The notes: generated by a model from the sequence alone, not told the origin. A stretch of DNA of 64,000 nucleotides from Bacillus pumilus (GCF_038738535.1 NZ_CP046128.1:2418001-2482000), one strand, 5' to 3'. Positions 1 to 8,693 are shown, numbered from the stretch's first letter. Made by a program: numbers and translations.

Positions 1-49
1 TCGCCTTCATACATTTCTCAACTTCCGATAAATTGGTATGCAATTTTTA

Positions 50-184
50 TTACTTCCCAACCTTGATTGCTGACGTAATACGTTGAATTACTTGTTTTTG
101 AACATGTTCAATACCTTGAAATTCCAACCTACTTATGAAAGCTCTCTGAAACCCTTCAAATAACTCCTTCACAAGTTTATTCAT
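50..184 (-). CDS. Unrecognised 44-aa open reading frame
   Basis: A short ATG-initiated frame of 44 codons runs leftwards, divergent from the dehydrogenase gene at 255. The peptide is mixed and mostly helical-looking, with no signal peptide, membrane segment or motif I recognise. No convincing ribosome binding site lies ahead of the ATG. It may be the remnant of a larger gene lost at the edge of the accessory region, or chance. Bases 1-49 hold nothing I can name. Confidence 0.2.
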   Translation of the reverse strand: MNKLVKELFEGFQRAFISRLEFQGIEHVQKQVIQRITSAIKVGK

Positions 185-254
185 TATTAATACTTGGATT
201 AGCAGTAAACAACATAAACATTTAAAGGGAATTTGTACATTTGGAGGGAATTAA

Positions 255-1235
255 ATGACACAAGAATCTGATGAGCGTAAGTTGCAACAAATAAAACAAA
301 TGCAACAGATGTTTTTAGAGAAAATGAAAACTCAACCTTATCCCATGTACCCTAATTACGGAAAAATCACACGCTATGAAGAAATCCCAATTAATTTACC
401 TGAACAACGTCAACTTCGTCATCCTGGTGTAGAAGGTTTAATGGTACAACTTCCAATTATTGAAAATACAAATTACAAAGGGAGTGGTAAGTTAGCGGGA
501 AAAGTTGCTCTTATTACATGAGGGGATAGTGGTATTGGTGCAGCCGTAGCCATTGCCTTCGCAAAGGAAAGTGCTGACGTTGCGATTGCATACTTAGATG
601 AACACGAAGATGCTAATAGAACAAAAGCAAGAATCGAAGAACTCGGACAACGTTGTTTATTGATGCCAGGAGACTTGCGAGATAAACAACAATGTATCAC
701 CATTGTAGAGAAAACAGTAAAAACCTTCGGACGTCTAGATGTTCTATGTAACCACGTTGGTATCCAATTTCAACAACCAAGCCTTCTTGACATTACAGAC
801 GAACAATTCGATGACACCTTTAAAGTCAACATATACTCACATTTTTACGCAACCAGAGCAGCTCTTCCTTACTTAAAACCAGGCAGTTCTATTATCGGTA
901 CTTCTTCAGTCGTAACGTATGTAGGCGAGCAACAAATGATTGATTATACAGCCACAAAAGGGGCAATTGTTGGTTGGACACGTGCTTTGTCTAAAAATGT
1001 TGTAAAACAAGGAATTCGTGTAAACGCTGTTGCTCCAGGTCGAATCTGGACGCCACTCATTGCAGCAAGCTTCTCGTCAGACCAAGTGGGAGTATATGGA
1101 GCATTTAACCCAATGGAACGAGTTGCGCATCCATTTGAACTCGCACCAACATTTGTTTATCTCGCTTCTGATGATTCACGTTTTGTTACAGGTCAAGTGC
1201 TGCATGTTGACGGTGGGGAATCCACACATTCCTAA
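255..1235 (+). pseudogene. Short-chain dehydrogenase/reductase broken by an internal stop
   Basis: Read through one stop codon, this is a 326-residue member of the SDR subfamily that includes B. subtilis YhdF, YdaD, YhxC and YhxD. These are annotated as glucose/ribitol-dehydrogenase-like oxidoreductases with an N-terminal extension of about 85 residues. The start has a GGAGGG site at 243-248. The frame stops at TGA 519-521, exactly where the Rossmann motif reads ALIT-stop-GDSGIG, so the first Gly of TGGDSGIG is lost; one G-to-T change from GGA would explain it. The same frame then continues intact, with the catalytic Ser pair before VVTYVG, the YTATK (YxxxK) motif and a normal C-terminus. The usual NNAG motif reads NHVG. 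No indels are seen, so the lesion looks recent, unless it is a sequencing error or is suppressed. Confidence 0.8.
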
Positions 1236-1253
1236 TATAAGGAGGTCATTGGA

Positions 1254-1418
1254 TTGAGATATGAATTTAACCCAGAAGTAGAGTTATTACTTGTGAATCA
1301 TTCAATGGAAAAAGTCACTATGGTTTATATGGAGGATTCATGGCTAATGCCTGAAATTGGACGTAGACCGCCTTATTATTGCTACCCAAATTACGAACTG
1401 AATTATCCAGTAATTTAA
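1254..1418 (+). CDS. Small hypothetical protein, 54 aa, TTG start
   Basis: A 54-codon frame begins at TTG 1254, with a strong GGAGG site at 1241-1245 just after the dehydrogenase stop, so the two were probably cotranscribed. The peptide is acidic in its first half and ends in an aromatic, proline-rich tail (PPYYCYPNYELNYPVI). It has no membrane segment or known motif. A good Rho-independent terminator follows within 15 bases, which supports a real transcription unit ending here. Function is unknown. Confidence 0.5.
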   Translation: MRYEFNPEVELLLVNHSMEKVTMVYMEDSWLMPEIGRRPPYYCYPNYELNYPVI

Positions 1419-1431
1419 ATCAATCGCAGAC

Positions 1432-1466
1432 AAAAAAACTTCCGAAACAACGACGGAAGTTTTTTC
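1432..1466 (+). terminator. Rho-independent terminator after the dehydrogenase unit
   Basis: A 12-bp perfect stem (1433-1444 with 1454-1465) has its U-tract inside the distal arm (AAGTTTTTTC). It ends the plus-strand unit containing the broken dehydrogenase and the 54-aa gene. Confidence 0.85.
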
Positions 1467-1623
1467 TTTATTTCAGAACGGGTAAATGGGCAAATGAGTA
1501 AAGGGTGGTTACTTTTCATAAAATCACAGTTTTATTAATCGTTGTGTAATGATGACTGACCGGCCCCTCTAGTAGCCCATTTACATCAACTTTAAATCTA
1601 ATCGTCCTTTTCTTTTGATCACA

Positions 1624-1678
1624 ACAAAAAACCTCCTATACCTTATACTGACCGTTTAACTATACAATATAGGAGGTT
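1624..1678 (-). terminator. Terminator downstream of the displaced tRNA-Arg end
   Basis: Read on the minus strand, an 11-bp perfect stem (1668-1678 with 1630-1640, loop of 27 nt) is followed by TTTTTTGTTGT. It is probably the original terminator of the tRNA-Arg transcript. It now follows only a promoterless tRNA fragment. Confidence 0.7.
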
Positions 1679-1710
1679 GATTTGACGGGTTTTAGCACCC
1701 GATTTAATTA

Positions 1711-1755
1711 CGTCCCAGGAGAGATTCGAACTCCCGACCGACGGCTTAGAAGGCC
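1711..1755 (-). pseudogene. Truncated tRNA-Arg, 3' part only (attachment-site remnant)
   Basis: Forty-five bases are identical to the 3' part of the intact tRNA-Arg at 6619-6692: from the 5' arm of the anticodon stem through anticodon loop, T-arm, acceptor 3' strand and discriminator G. Upstream of the anticodon stem the sequence is unrelated, so no functional tRNA can form. This is the classic product of site-specific insertion into a tRNA gene. Confidence 0.9.
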
Positions 1756-1969
1756 ACTATGGATTTCGCCACCAGCGCCCTATATATCGCTATTTGTTTA
1801 CGTTCATGTGTAACGGTCACTTTCCAAACTTTGACCGATTGACTTAATTTCCACTATATTTGCTTACGTTAAATCCCCAATTTCTAATAAGAATCATAGA
1901 CATATTAATTATAGCTTTAACAATAATCAACCAACTTTCTATGAATTTAAAACCCACGTAATACAAAGG

Positions 1970-2680
1970 CTAAACAAGATGTAAATCGCTTACTTCATCT
2001 TGTTTAAAATAATTGGAATCTAAACTTATACATGTTCTCTTAACACTAAGGTATTCTTGCAAATAATTATCATTAACCATGGCTTTTTTCCACTTCTTAT
2101 AGTAGATATGTCTGACAACAAAGCCCATAAAAGCTTGTGGTGATAAAATCATTTTTATTGGAATTCTTATTTGATTTTCATGACCAATATGCAAATGAGA
2201 AGCAGGATGTGTTATACCTAAATACTGATCTGGACTATAGTCATATCTTATAGGAGTTACGCTATTTGAGATTTTTGCTTCCCCAATTAGTTGCTCGTAG
2301 TCCCTATAAAAAGGCTTTTCATCAGAGGGATATAGCAAATAATCACCATCAACGAATCCAAATTCCTCCATAAATTCTTCGTAAGTTATAATATCTCTCG
2401 ATGATTGGTAGTACGCATACCTAATAGCACCCGTATAATCTTTGGAAAACTGAAATAGAGAATAATCATCTAGTATAATATCGTAATCCCCGTTTTCTAG
2501 AGCAGTCCTATGAATTTTATCATAATCTTTTTCTTGTGAAATCCTAAAGAAATCTTCTGAGAATTTATTAGGAGCAAGATTATCTGTTGGAAACATTGTA
2601 TTCGTTGTGAATTCGATATTTGCCTTTTTTAAAAGCTTCTTTCCCCTTGAAATCCCATCCACTATTGCTCCGTTATTCAT
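1970..2680 (-). CDS. DUF2290-like protein, partner of the island helicase
   Basis: This 236-residue soluble protein has no signal peptide or membrane segment. I recognise it tentatively as DUF2290 from its C-terminal half: the HPASHLHIGHENQIRIPI stretch (about residues 170-187), followed by an aromatic stretch ending ...FVVRHIYYKKWK. The paired histidines (HxxSHLHIG) could bind metal or form an active site, but no biochemical role is established to my knowledge. Its ATG lies inside the end of the upstream helicase gene (8-base overlap), so the two are probably translationally coupled and work together. Base composition is AT-rich like the rest of the island. A role in defence is inference from context only. 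Confidence 0.6.
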   Translation of the reverse strand: MNNGAIVDGISRGKKLLKKANIEFTTNTMFPTDNLAPNKFSEDFFRISQEKDYDKIHRTALENGDYDIILDDYSLFQFSKDYTGAIRYAYYQSSRDIITYEEFMEEFGFVDGDYLLYPSDEKPFYRDYEQLIGEAKISNSVTPIRYDYSPDQYLGITHPASHLHIGHENQIRIPIKMILSPQAFMGFVVRHIYYKKWKKAMVNDNYLQEYLSVKRTCISLDSNYFKQDEVSDLHLV

Positions 2681-4820
2681 CTTTACCCCTTCTTTTTCTC
2701 ATTATCTCTATAAGGTCATCTACATCTATTCCAAGTTTATCAGCTTCTTTACTGAACAAATCAGAAATTTTATCTATTTGCTTTGATTCTGTTGCATTAA
2801 TTTCTGCTAAATCACGTTTAATTGCTTTCTCACTCTTATGCACAAATTTAAAGTACGGGAAGTTGGATTTTGCCTCTTCAATCTCACTAATAAGCATATC
2901 CATATTATCACCAGTTCCCGTCACCCTCAACCAAGCCTTCGCTCTAGTAAAAGCTGTAAATATCTTATTTCTTGTTGTACGAAGTAGCCTATTTTTCCCG
3001 AAAGTATCACATCCAATTACATATACTACAGGCGCTTCATTACCTTTAGCCCTATATACACTAGATAATGTAATCCTATTATCATCTTGGAATCCCTTTT
3101 GATAAGAATTTGATGATAAGTTATTCGTGTAGATATCTTGTTCAGCTAAAATTTCACTTATAGTTGAAAAGTAACTCTTAGCATAACGGTCATCTAAACT
3201 AATAACAACTATATCATCTGGTCTTAACTTATCAACTTGAATATTTTGAACTATCTCCCTACAAACCCATTCAATTTCGTCATCCATGGATGAAGCTTTA
3301 TAATATTTTATGATCTCTTCAATATTCTGCTTTGTTGAAATAGAGAGTGGGCTGTTTTCCTCAGGTCGAAGAACATGCATCTCCTCCCCATCAATACACT
3401 CACCTTTGACCACCTCGTAACCTACATCATTCCAATGCTCATTGTTTTCTAATGTTTGAACAAGGGCAGGACCATAAAACCCGAAGCCTAGCGCATGTGC
3501 TATCACTAAAATCTCTCTGGGGTTACGATATGATTTTGGTAGTACTATATCATTTTTCATCTCTGGATGAGCAGCTTGTAAGGAAGCTAAATCGATTCCC
3601 TCCGCTCCGTATTTATTTTTAAAGATTTGTTCAGCATCCTGTCTCTTTACATCGAATATATTTTGCAAATCGTCATATGCCCAAACTATACAATCATCCT
3701 TAACAATTTCACGGCAGATTTGATAAAAAGAATCTGGAAAGTCTTGCGCCTCGTCCATCAGAACATAATCATACTTAACCTTCAATTTTCCTTGTTTTAC
3801 TTCAAGTAAATTTTTACAAACATTATCAAAGGCATCCCCTTGCATTCTTGAAGCATCACCGTAGGATAACGGGTGGACTTGATTATCTCTGCAAGCCTCA
3901 TAGTAAACTCCCCTTATATTCACTCCACCCCAAGAGTGTAATATATGGATCTTATCCATAAAATCTGGGTCTTCAGTGCTGTATTGTCGATAAAATCGGG
4001 TAATAAGTAACTTAACATAATCATATAAACTTTTGGTAAAGAAAGTATAAAGTATTCTCTTTTCTGGGTATTTTAAGTGGAGCAAAGCTGCTTTCATTGC
4101 TAGTATTATTGTTTTACCCGAACCAGCTAAACCTCTTATCCTTTGGGGACCATGCAGATGAGATAATGCAGCGTATTTTTGCCTCTTATCGAACTTAGCA
4201 ATTTCTTTCTCTAATTCTTCCAATATTTTAGCCTTACTATTTAAACTATCCTCTTCAATATCTCTTTCCTTAGGCTTTATTATACCTTTTGATCCTTCTA
4301 AGACGGATAACACTATTTCAATTTTTTCATCTGAGAAGCCTTCATCCTCTAAATCAATAAACATCTTTTCAAATTGGCTAGTATTGGTAACAACTATACT
4401 GTCTATCTCATCCTGTATCGACTCATCAAACAATTCCCCATAATTAGGAATATATATAAGTGTATTCAGATTGAAGTTTAGACTAGTTCTGGATTTTTTT
4501 AATACCTTTTCCTTTATCAACTTCGAAAAAGTAAGTGAGTGAATATGTGAAATTTCCTCATCCAGCTTAATTACCTCTGACCCTTCCAGACTACGCTGAG
4601 TTCTTGAATCTGTCTGAATGAGAATGATGCCGTATAACTGACTAATTAACATAAAACTCGGATACCTTAAATCATCATCTATCTCCCTAAATAGTGGATA
4701 ATTATAGTATAATTTTGCATTATCCAACTTATACTTTGCAGCATTAGACTCTAAATGATTCAATAGAAGCTTTGCCGCCTCATCACTATAAAACTCTTCT
4801 GCTGTAATATTTACTTCCAT
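2673..4820 (-). CDS. UvrD/Rep-like superfamily 1 helicase/ATPase
   Basis: A protein of 715 residues. The first ~190 contain no motif I can name; they include a strand-like patch around residues 52-70 (PSFMLIS...YGIILIQTD) that might be a worn nuclease-like fold. A Q-motif-like FDKRQKYAALS lies near 210-220, Walker A GLAGSGKT at 230-237 and Walker B with the UvrD-type box MDEAQD near 355-360. Downstream are YRNPREIL, the motif V-like VYRAKGNEAPVVYVIG and the motif VI-like FTAFTRAKAWLRVTG. Together these indicate an ATP-driven nucleic-acid motor of the UvrD class. A GAGAGG site precedes the ATG. It overlaps the DUF2290-like gene downstream, forming a two-gene operon in a tRNA island, a setting common for phage-defence cassettes. 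It differs from Gabija GajB in being longer and lacking a neighbouring OLD-family gene. Confidence 0.8.
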   Translation of the reverse strand: MEVNITAEEFYSDEAAKLLLNHLESNAAKYKLDNAKLYYNYPLFREIDDDLRYPSFMLISQLYGIILIQTDSRTQRSLEGSEVIKLDEEISHIHSLTFSKLIKEKVLKKSRTSLNFNLNTLIYIPNYGELFDESIQDEIDSIVVTNTSQFEKMFIDLEDEGFSDEKIEIVLSVLEGSKGIIKPKERDIEEDSLNSKAKILEELEKEIAKFDKRQKYAALSHLHGPQRIRGLAGSGKTIILAMKAALLHLKYPEKRILYTFFTKSLYDYVKLLITRFYRQYSTEDPDFMDKIHILHSWGGVNIRGVYYEACRDNQVHPLSYGDASRMQGDAFDNVCKNLLEVKQGKLKVKYDYVLMDEAQDFPDSFYQICREIVKDDCIVWAYDDLQNIFDVKRQDAEQIFKNKYGAEGIDLASLQAAHPEMKNDIVLPKSYRNPREILVIAHALGFGFYGPALVQTLENNEHWNDVGYEVVKGECIDGEEMHVLRPEENSPLSISTKQNIEEIIKYYKASSMDDEIEWVCREIVQNIQVDKLRPDDIVVISLDDRYAKSYFSTISEILAEQDIYTNNLSSNSYQKGFQDDNRITLSSVYRAKGNEAPVVYVIGCDTFGKNRLLRTTRNKIFTAFTRAKAWLRVTGTGDNMDMLISEIEEAKSNFPYFKFVHKSEKAIKRDLAEINATESKQIDKISDLFSKEADKLGIDVDDLIEIMRKRRGKDE

Positions 4821-5262
4821 TATATAACCAACCTCTCTTCACTAGGGAAATGTACACGTAATTACTTCACTGTACTTAACATTAAAGTTAGTTTCACCTT
4901 TAGTCAAATAGTTATTAAGCATTTTCCTCTAACATGATACATCAAAAAAGTCATTTTCAAACAAACAATTGGAATAATTTCGAATCTCCAACAACTTTAG
5001 ATCTCAAAATTATTACATTTGTGAAACATGTAATATGGAATGCAAATGACAACAAGTCAATATTCAATTGTATGTTATTTACTCATTTTTACATTCCGTT
5101 TTACTTCCTCTTATTTATATCCTTTTCAATTATATTTTTCACCCTTACTTTTGTCACATTTGAGTTCATTCAATAAACTTGAATTATACGAGTCGTGTGG
5201 ATAAGGGTACATCTGGTCTATCTCGGCTATGAACTCAGTAAAAATGTGGAAATATCCTCCCC
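4821..5262. other. AT-rich gap within the island
   Basis: About 440 bases between the helicase start and the recombinase remnant. An 80-codon frame on the plus strand (4934-5176) has no ribosome site and reads as low-complexity hydrophobic sequence, so I do not call it. The helicase promoter should lie near 4821-4930, but I cannot assign its boxes confidently. Nothing else is recognised. Confidence 0.4.
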
Positions 5263-5561
5263 TTAACTAACTTGTTGATGTTCCTTAATTAACTTATCTA
5301 ATGTTGGTCTTGATATATCCAATTCTTTAGCAAGCTGAGTCTTCGATACTTCTGCATATACCGTTTATAATGCTGGCCGAAGTCGGGGATGGATACTTCT
5401 TTTCTTCCTTTGTACTTTCCTTCCGCTTTTGCTATGGCAATACCTTCACGCTGTCTTTCGAGCATATTTTCACGTTCAAAATCATTAATGACACTAATCA
5501 TCTTTAACATTAGTCTACCTGTTGCCTCTAACCACTCAGAATCGATATTACTACACTTCAT
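5263..5561 (-). pseudogene. Serine recombinase (resolvase/invertase) remnant
   Basis: What remains begins in the middle of the catalytic domain (EWLEATGRLMLKMISVINDFERENMLERQREGIAIAKAEGKYKGR), the characteristic E-helix and linker of small serine recombinases. The N-terminal ~80 residues with the catalytic serine are missing. Near 5350 the frame shifts by one base. In the new frame the expected C-terminal helix-turn-helix continues as SKTQLAKELDISRPTLDKLI and stops at 5263-5265. Truncation plus frameshift make it inactive. It is the only recombinase trace in the island. Confidence 0.8.
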
Positions 5562-5581
5562 TCTAAACCTGTGAATAATTT

Positions 5582-5619
5582 AAAAAGGCTCTGGCAACCA
5601 TTTAAGGTGCTTCAGAGCC
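5582..5619 (-). terminator. Terminator downstream of the GIY-YIG gene
   Basis: On the minus strand a 7-bp stem (5613-5619 with 5587-5593) is followed by TTTTT. It ends the transcript of the GIY-YIG gene and of the short frame overlapping its 3' end, whose stop codon lies in the loop. Confidence 0.7.
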
Positions 5620-5728
5620 ATCCCCTTCTTTTTCCGTTTTTACGTAATTAATCGACATAGTTGAAAGGTCAATTTCATCTTTGTTATAGGTTAATTTGCA
5701 CTGCATTAACTTTTCATTTATTTTTTCA

Positions 5729-6172
5729 CTACCTATTTCTAGCCCATCTTCCTTTTGCCGTATCCCAATTATCAAGTTCAGCTTTATTATATAGCTTTTC
5801 TTTTTCGCTATAAGTTTGGAGCCAACTTTTTTCAAACCTATGTAATTGTGATTTATTACAATATGTTAATATTTTAAATACAAGGCTATCCTTTCCGTAT
5901 TTTTTAAAATCTTCATTTATTTCTGGATAACTATGCTTTCCTGATTTTATAGAGGAAGCATGGGATTTCAACCTGCCAAAAATATGATGTGAGCTACCTA
6001 CATAAAATCGGTTAGTTTTAATGTTCTGAAATACATATATACCTATTAAATCTTGCGTATCGAATCTATATTTTTCTTTTCCTAACTCCCACACATCATC
6101 AAACGATAACGGTTGATTTAAATGTTTCAATTCCCATTCAGTATAATTTTTTCTCGTTGTTTTCATTCCCAT
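5729..6172 (-). CDS. GIY-YIG family endonuclease
   Basis: A protein of 147 residues. The GIY-YIG core is clear: GIYVF and YVGSS are separated by a short loop, followed by the FGRLKSH arginine, a conserved Glu in RFEKSWL and the Asn in LYNKAE. These supply the Tyr/Arg/Glu/Asn set of this single-strand-nicking nuclease fold. I chose the ATG at 6172 because an AAGGAG site (6181-6186) precedes it; an in-frame start at 6277 has no such site. There is no recognisable DNA-binding C-terminal domain. The frame ends in a basic WARNR tail at 5729. An overlapping frame (5602-5835) continues to the terminator, so a one-base shift may have removed a longer C-terminus. It could be a free-standing homing-type nuclease that arrived separately from the helicase pair. 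Confidence 0.75.
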   Translation of the reverse strand: MGMKTTRKNYTEWELKHLNQPLSFDDVWELGKEKYRFDTQDLIGIYVFQNIKTNRFYVGSSHHIFGRLKSHASSIKSGKHSYPEINEDFKKYGKDSLVFKILTYCNKSQLHRFEKSWLQTYSEKEKLYNKAELDNWDTAKGRWARNR

Positions 6173-6376
6173 TTTCCTTACTCCTTGTTCTATAAATAGT
6201 GATGTCATAATAAAAAATAAAAAATTTCTCAAATGAAACCTATCTTTTTTTTCTTTTAACCCTTTTAATTGTATCATAGCTTTCTTGCACTAAACTGGCT
6301 CATTAGTTAAGTACATTCTTTCACAATCCAATAAAGCTTATTGTGACAAACAGAATAGAACATTGTTTATTCTTAT

Positions 6377-6692
<316 letters not shown>

Positions 6693-6740
6693 ATGTTGTT
6701 ATGTAGTGTGCTGTGGTGTATTACCTCAGCGACAAGATTC

Positions 6741-6769
6741 ATTATATTACTATTGTTCTTTAAAGTCAA
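6741..6769 (-). promoter_or_regulatory. Sigma-A promoter of tRNA-Arg
   Basis: On the minus strand TTGACT (6764-6769), a 17-base spacer and a perfect TATAAT (6741-6746) lie upstream of the tRNA. This is close to consensus and suits a stable-RNA gene. Confidence 0.85.
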
Positions 6770-6812
6770 CGGTTTTTCGAAAGTTTTTTCATAAGGGGCA
6801 AATGCTGCACCC

Positions 6813-7337
6813 TTATGAAATACCTTCCAATGTGACAGTATTTTCGAGATCTTGTATGACCTGACCTTCGTCCGTGAAAAACTGTACGTTCGCTTCGCTT
6901 CCATCTAGTGTCAGTATAGCATAGCTGCGCTCTTTACGCATTCTTGGCAGGTGCACGCTGCCCGGGTTAATAAGCAGTTTTCCTCTTAGCAGCTCACTGC
7001 CTGGGATGTGCGAGTGGCCAAAGCAGATAATGTCTGCGCCTAGCTCTTCTGCACGGTAGTAGACTTGAAGCAAGGATTGTTTGATGCCATGCAGATGTCC
7101 GTGAGTGAGAAATAGTTTTCCGCCTCCATCAAGTGGGAGCAGGAGCTCTTCTTCAAAATCGCCCAAAAAGTCACAATTTCCTTTGACGACTTTGTATCCT
7201 TCGAGTGCTGGGTGGTTCGTTTCGAGTTCTGAATCTCCGCAGTGAATCATCATGTCGACTTCAGCCGCATGCCGTTTGGCAATGGTTTGAAGTTCGTCTG
7301 TGAGTCCATGACTGTCACTCATGATGAGTATCTTCAT
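6813..7337 (-). CDS. ysnB: YfcE/YsnB-type metallophosphoesterase
   Basis: A protein of 174 residues of the calcineurin-like phosphoesterase family. The metal-binding motifs appear in order: SDSHG near the N-terminus, IHCGDSE, KGNCD, THGHLHG and GHSHIPG. The family hydrolyses phosphodiesters with Mn(II), and the physiological substrate of B. subtilis YsnB is not settled. It is the last gene of the rph-rdgB-ysnB group, 14 bases after rdgB. A long hairpin overlaps its stop (6787-6797 with 6810-6820) but has no U-tract. Confidence 0.9.
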   Translation of the reverse strand: MKILIMSDSHGLTDELQTIAKRHAAEVDMMIHCGDSELETNHPALEGYKVVKGNCDFLGDFEEELLLPLDGGGKLFLTHGHLHGIKQSLLQVYYRAEELGADIICFGHSHIPGSELLRGKLLINPGSVHLPRMRKERSYAILTLDGSEANVQFFTDEGQVIQDLENTVTLEGIS

Positions 7338-7351
7338 GGCTTCATTCCCCC

Positions 7352-7945
7352 TTATTCATTTGCGTCTAGCAGTGATGAAAGCTTTTGAAGCGCGACCGCT
7401 CGATGGCTGATTTTGTTTTTCTCCTCTGGTGATAATTCGGCCATCGTCTGATCTTTGTCTTTGACGATGAAAATTGGGTCATATCCGAAGCCGTTTTCGC
7501 CGATTGGTTCCTTTGCGATGAAGCCTTCTACTGATCCTTCTACCGTCTTTGTTTCTTTGCCCGGTATGCTGACAGCAAGGGCACATCTGAATCTAGCTGT
7601 GCGGTCTTCTTTTTCAATGCCTTGAAGTTCGCTCAGCACTTTTTCCACATTCTCAGCATCGTCTTTATGCTCACCAGCGTATCTCGCTGAATATACGCCA
7701 GGTTTTCCGCCAAGATAGTCAATCGACAAACCGGAATCGTCTGCAATGACCATTTCACCTGCTTTGGCTTGAATCGCCTCTGCTTTGATAATGGCATTTT
7801 CTTCGAAGGTTTGTCCTGTTTCTTCAATCTCTTCAGTAAAGCCAATGTCTGCTAGTGTTTTGACCGTGAATCCTTTTGGCTCAAGAATGGCTTTGAATTC
7901 TTTCGCTTTGCCCGCATTGTGCGTTGCAATGATGGCTGTTTTCAT
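7352..7945 (-). CDS. rdgB: XTP/dITP pyrophosphatase (RdgB/HAM1 family)
   Basis: Hydrolyses non-canonical purine triphosphates (ITP, dITP, XTP) to monophosphates, keeping deaminated bases out of DNA and RNA. Family motifs are THNAGKAKEF near the N-terminus, IADDSGLSIDYLGGKPGV with the catalytic Asp pair, FRCALAV, FGYDPIF and the terminal KISHRA. I place the start at ATG 7945 (197 aa) to match the B. subtilis homologue; an in-frame TTG at 7954 is also possible. It is located between rph and ysnB as in B. subtilis (old name ysnA). Confidence 0.93.
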   Translation of the reverse strand: MKTAIIATHNAGKAKEFKAILEPKGFTVKTLADIGFTEEIEETGQTFEENAIIKAEAIQAKAGEMVIADDSGLSIDYLGGKPGVYSARYAGEHKDDAENVEKVLSELQGIEKEDRTARFRCALAVSIPGKETKTVEGSVEGFIAKEPIGENGFGYDPIFIVKDKDQTMAELSPEEKNKISHRAVALQKLSSLLDANE

Positions 7946-7964
7946 CCTGATCAAACCCTTCTTT

Positions 7965-8693
7965 TTATTCGATGACTTCTCCTGTAACCGCTTTTTGCTT
8001 TTCGATTAATTCTTTGATGCCCTTTTCGGCTAAATCAAGCAGTCCGTTTAGCTGTTCTCTTGAGAATGTCGCTTCTTCGCCTGTCCCTTGAAGTTCAACA
8101 AAGCGTCCAGCACCTGTCATGATGACATTCATATCTACTTCAGCTGAAGAATCTTCTTCATAATTTAAATCTAACAGAAGACCTTGCTGAGAATCAATTC
8201 CGACGGATATCGCCGCTAAATAATCAGTGATCGGGTTTTCTTTGATAACTCCTTCTGCTCGAAGCTTCTGAATCGCAAGTGTCATGGCGACAAAAGCACC
8301 TGTAATGGATGCTGTGCGTGTTCCGCCGTCTGCTTGAATGACATCACAGTCAATCCAAATCGTGCGTTCGCCAAGCTTTTCTAAGTCAACGACTGCGCGG
8401 AGTGCTCGTCCAATTAAGCGCTGAATCTCCATTGTACGTCCTGTAACTTTTCCTTTAGAAGATTCTCTCATCGTTCTTTGTGCGGTTGCTCTTGGAAGCA
8501 TGCTATATTCTGCTGTAATCCAGCCTTTTCCTTCTCCTCTTAAAAAAGGAGGTACACGGTCTTCGATGGATGCGTTACAAATCACCTTCGTATTTCCCGA
8601 TGAGATTAAGACAGAGCCTTCTGGATGCTTAATGTAGCCTGCCTCTATTTCAACTTTTCTTAATTCGTCATATTGTCTTTCATCTAATCTCAT
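7965..8693 (-). CDS. rph: Ribonuclease PH
   Basis: Phosphorolytic 3'-5' exoribonuclease that trims tRNA 3' ends, releasing nucleoside diphosphates. The 242 residues show the typical features: [23 protein letters not shown] with the phosphate-binding region, RLIGRALRA and [17 protein letters not shown]. Length matches the family (about 240-245). It is the first gene of the rph-rdgB-ysnB operon, and gerM is separated from it by a terminator, so the operon has its own promoter in 8694-8787. Confidence 0.95.
   Translation of the reverse strand: MRLDERQYDELRKVEIEAGYIKHPEGSVLISSGNTKVICNASIEDRVPPFLRGEGKGWITAEYSMLPRATAQRTMRESSKGKVTGRTMEIQRLIGRALRAVVDLEKLGERTIWIDCDVIQADGGTRTASITGAFVAMTLAIQKLRAEGVIKENPITDYLAAISVGIDSQQGLLLDLNYEEDSSAEVDMNVIMTGAGRFVELQGTGEEATFSREQLNGLLDLAEKGIKELIEKQKAVTGEVIE

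Larger units (their letters stand above)
1519..1755 (-). repeat. Left copy of the tRNA-Arg flanking direct repeat
   Basis: This stretch matches 6377-6663 in the same orientation. The 45 bp at 1711-1755 (tRNA 3' part) are identical. The rest, which lies downstream of the tRNA, is similar with scattered substitutions and lacks a block of about 45 bp present in the right copy. It is the displaced tRNA 3' end plus its downstream region at the far side of the inserted island. Confidence 0.85.

Noticed and set aside
2620..3102. 160-codon plus-strand frame opposite the helicase 3' end
   Set aside because: Antisense to a gene with clear helicase motifs; Ser/Leu-rich shadow frame without ribosome site.
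2673..4820. Helicase considered as Gabija GajB
   Set aside because: No GajA (OLD-family ATPase/TOPRIM nuclease) gene adjacent, the protein is longer than GajB, and the partner is DUF2290-like.
4934..5176. 80-codon plus-strand frame with a hydrophobic C-terminal half
   Set aside because: No ribosome site; composition is what AT-rich non-coding DNA gives by chance (Phe, Ile, Asn runs).
6787..6820. Hairpin at the ysnB stop considered as a Rho-independent terminator
   Set aside because: The stem is strong, but the downstream minus-strand sequence is A-rich, not T-rich, so standard intrinsic termination is unlikely.
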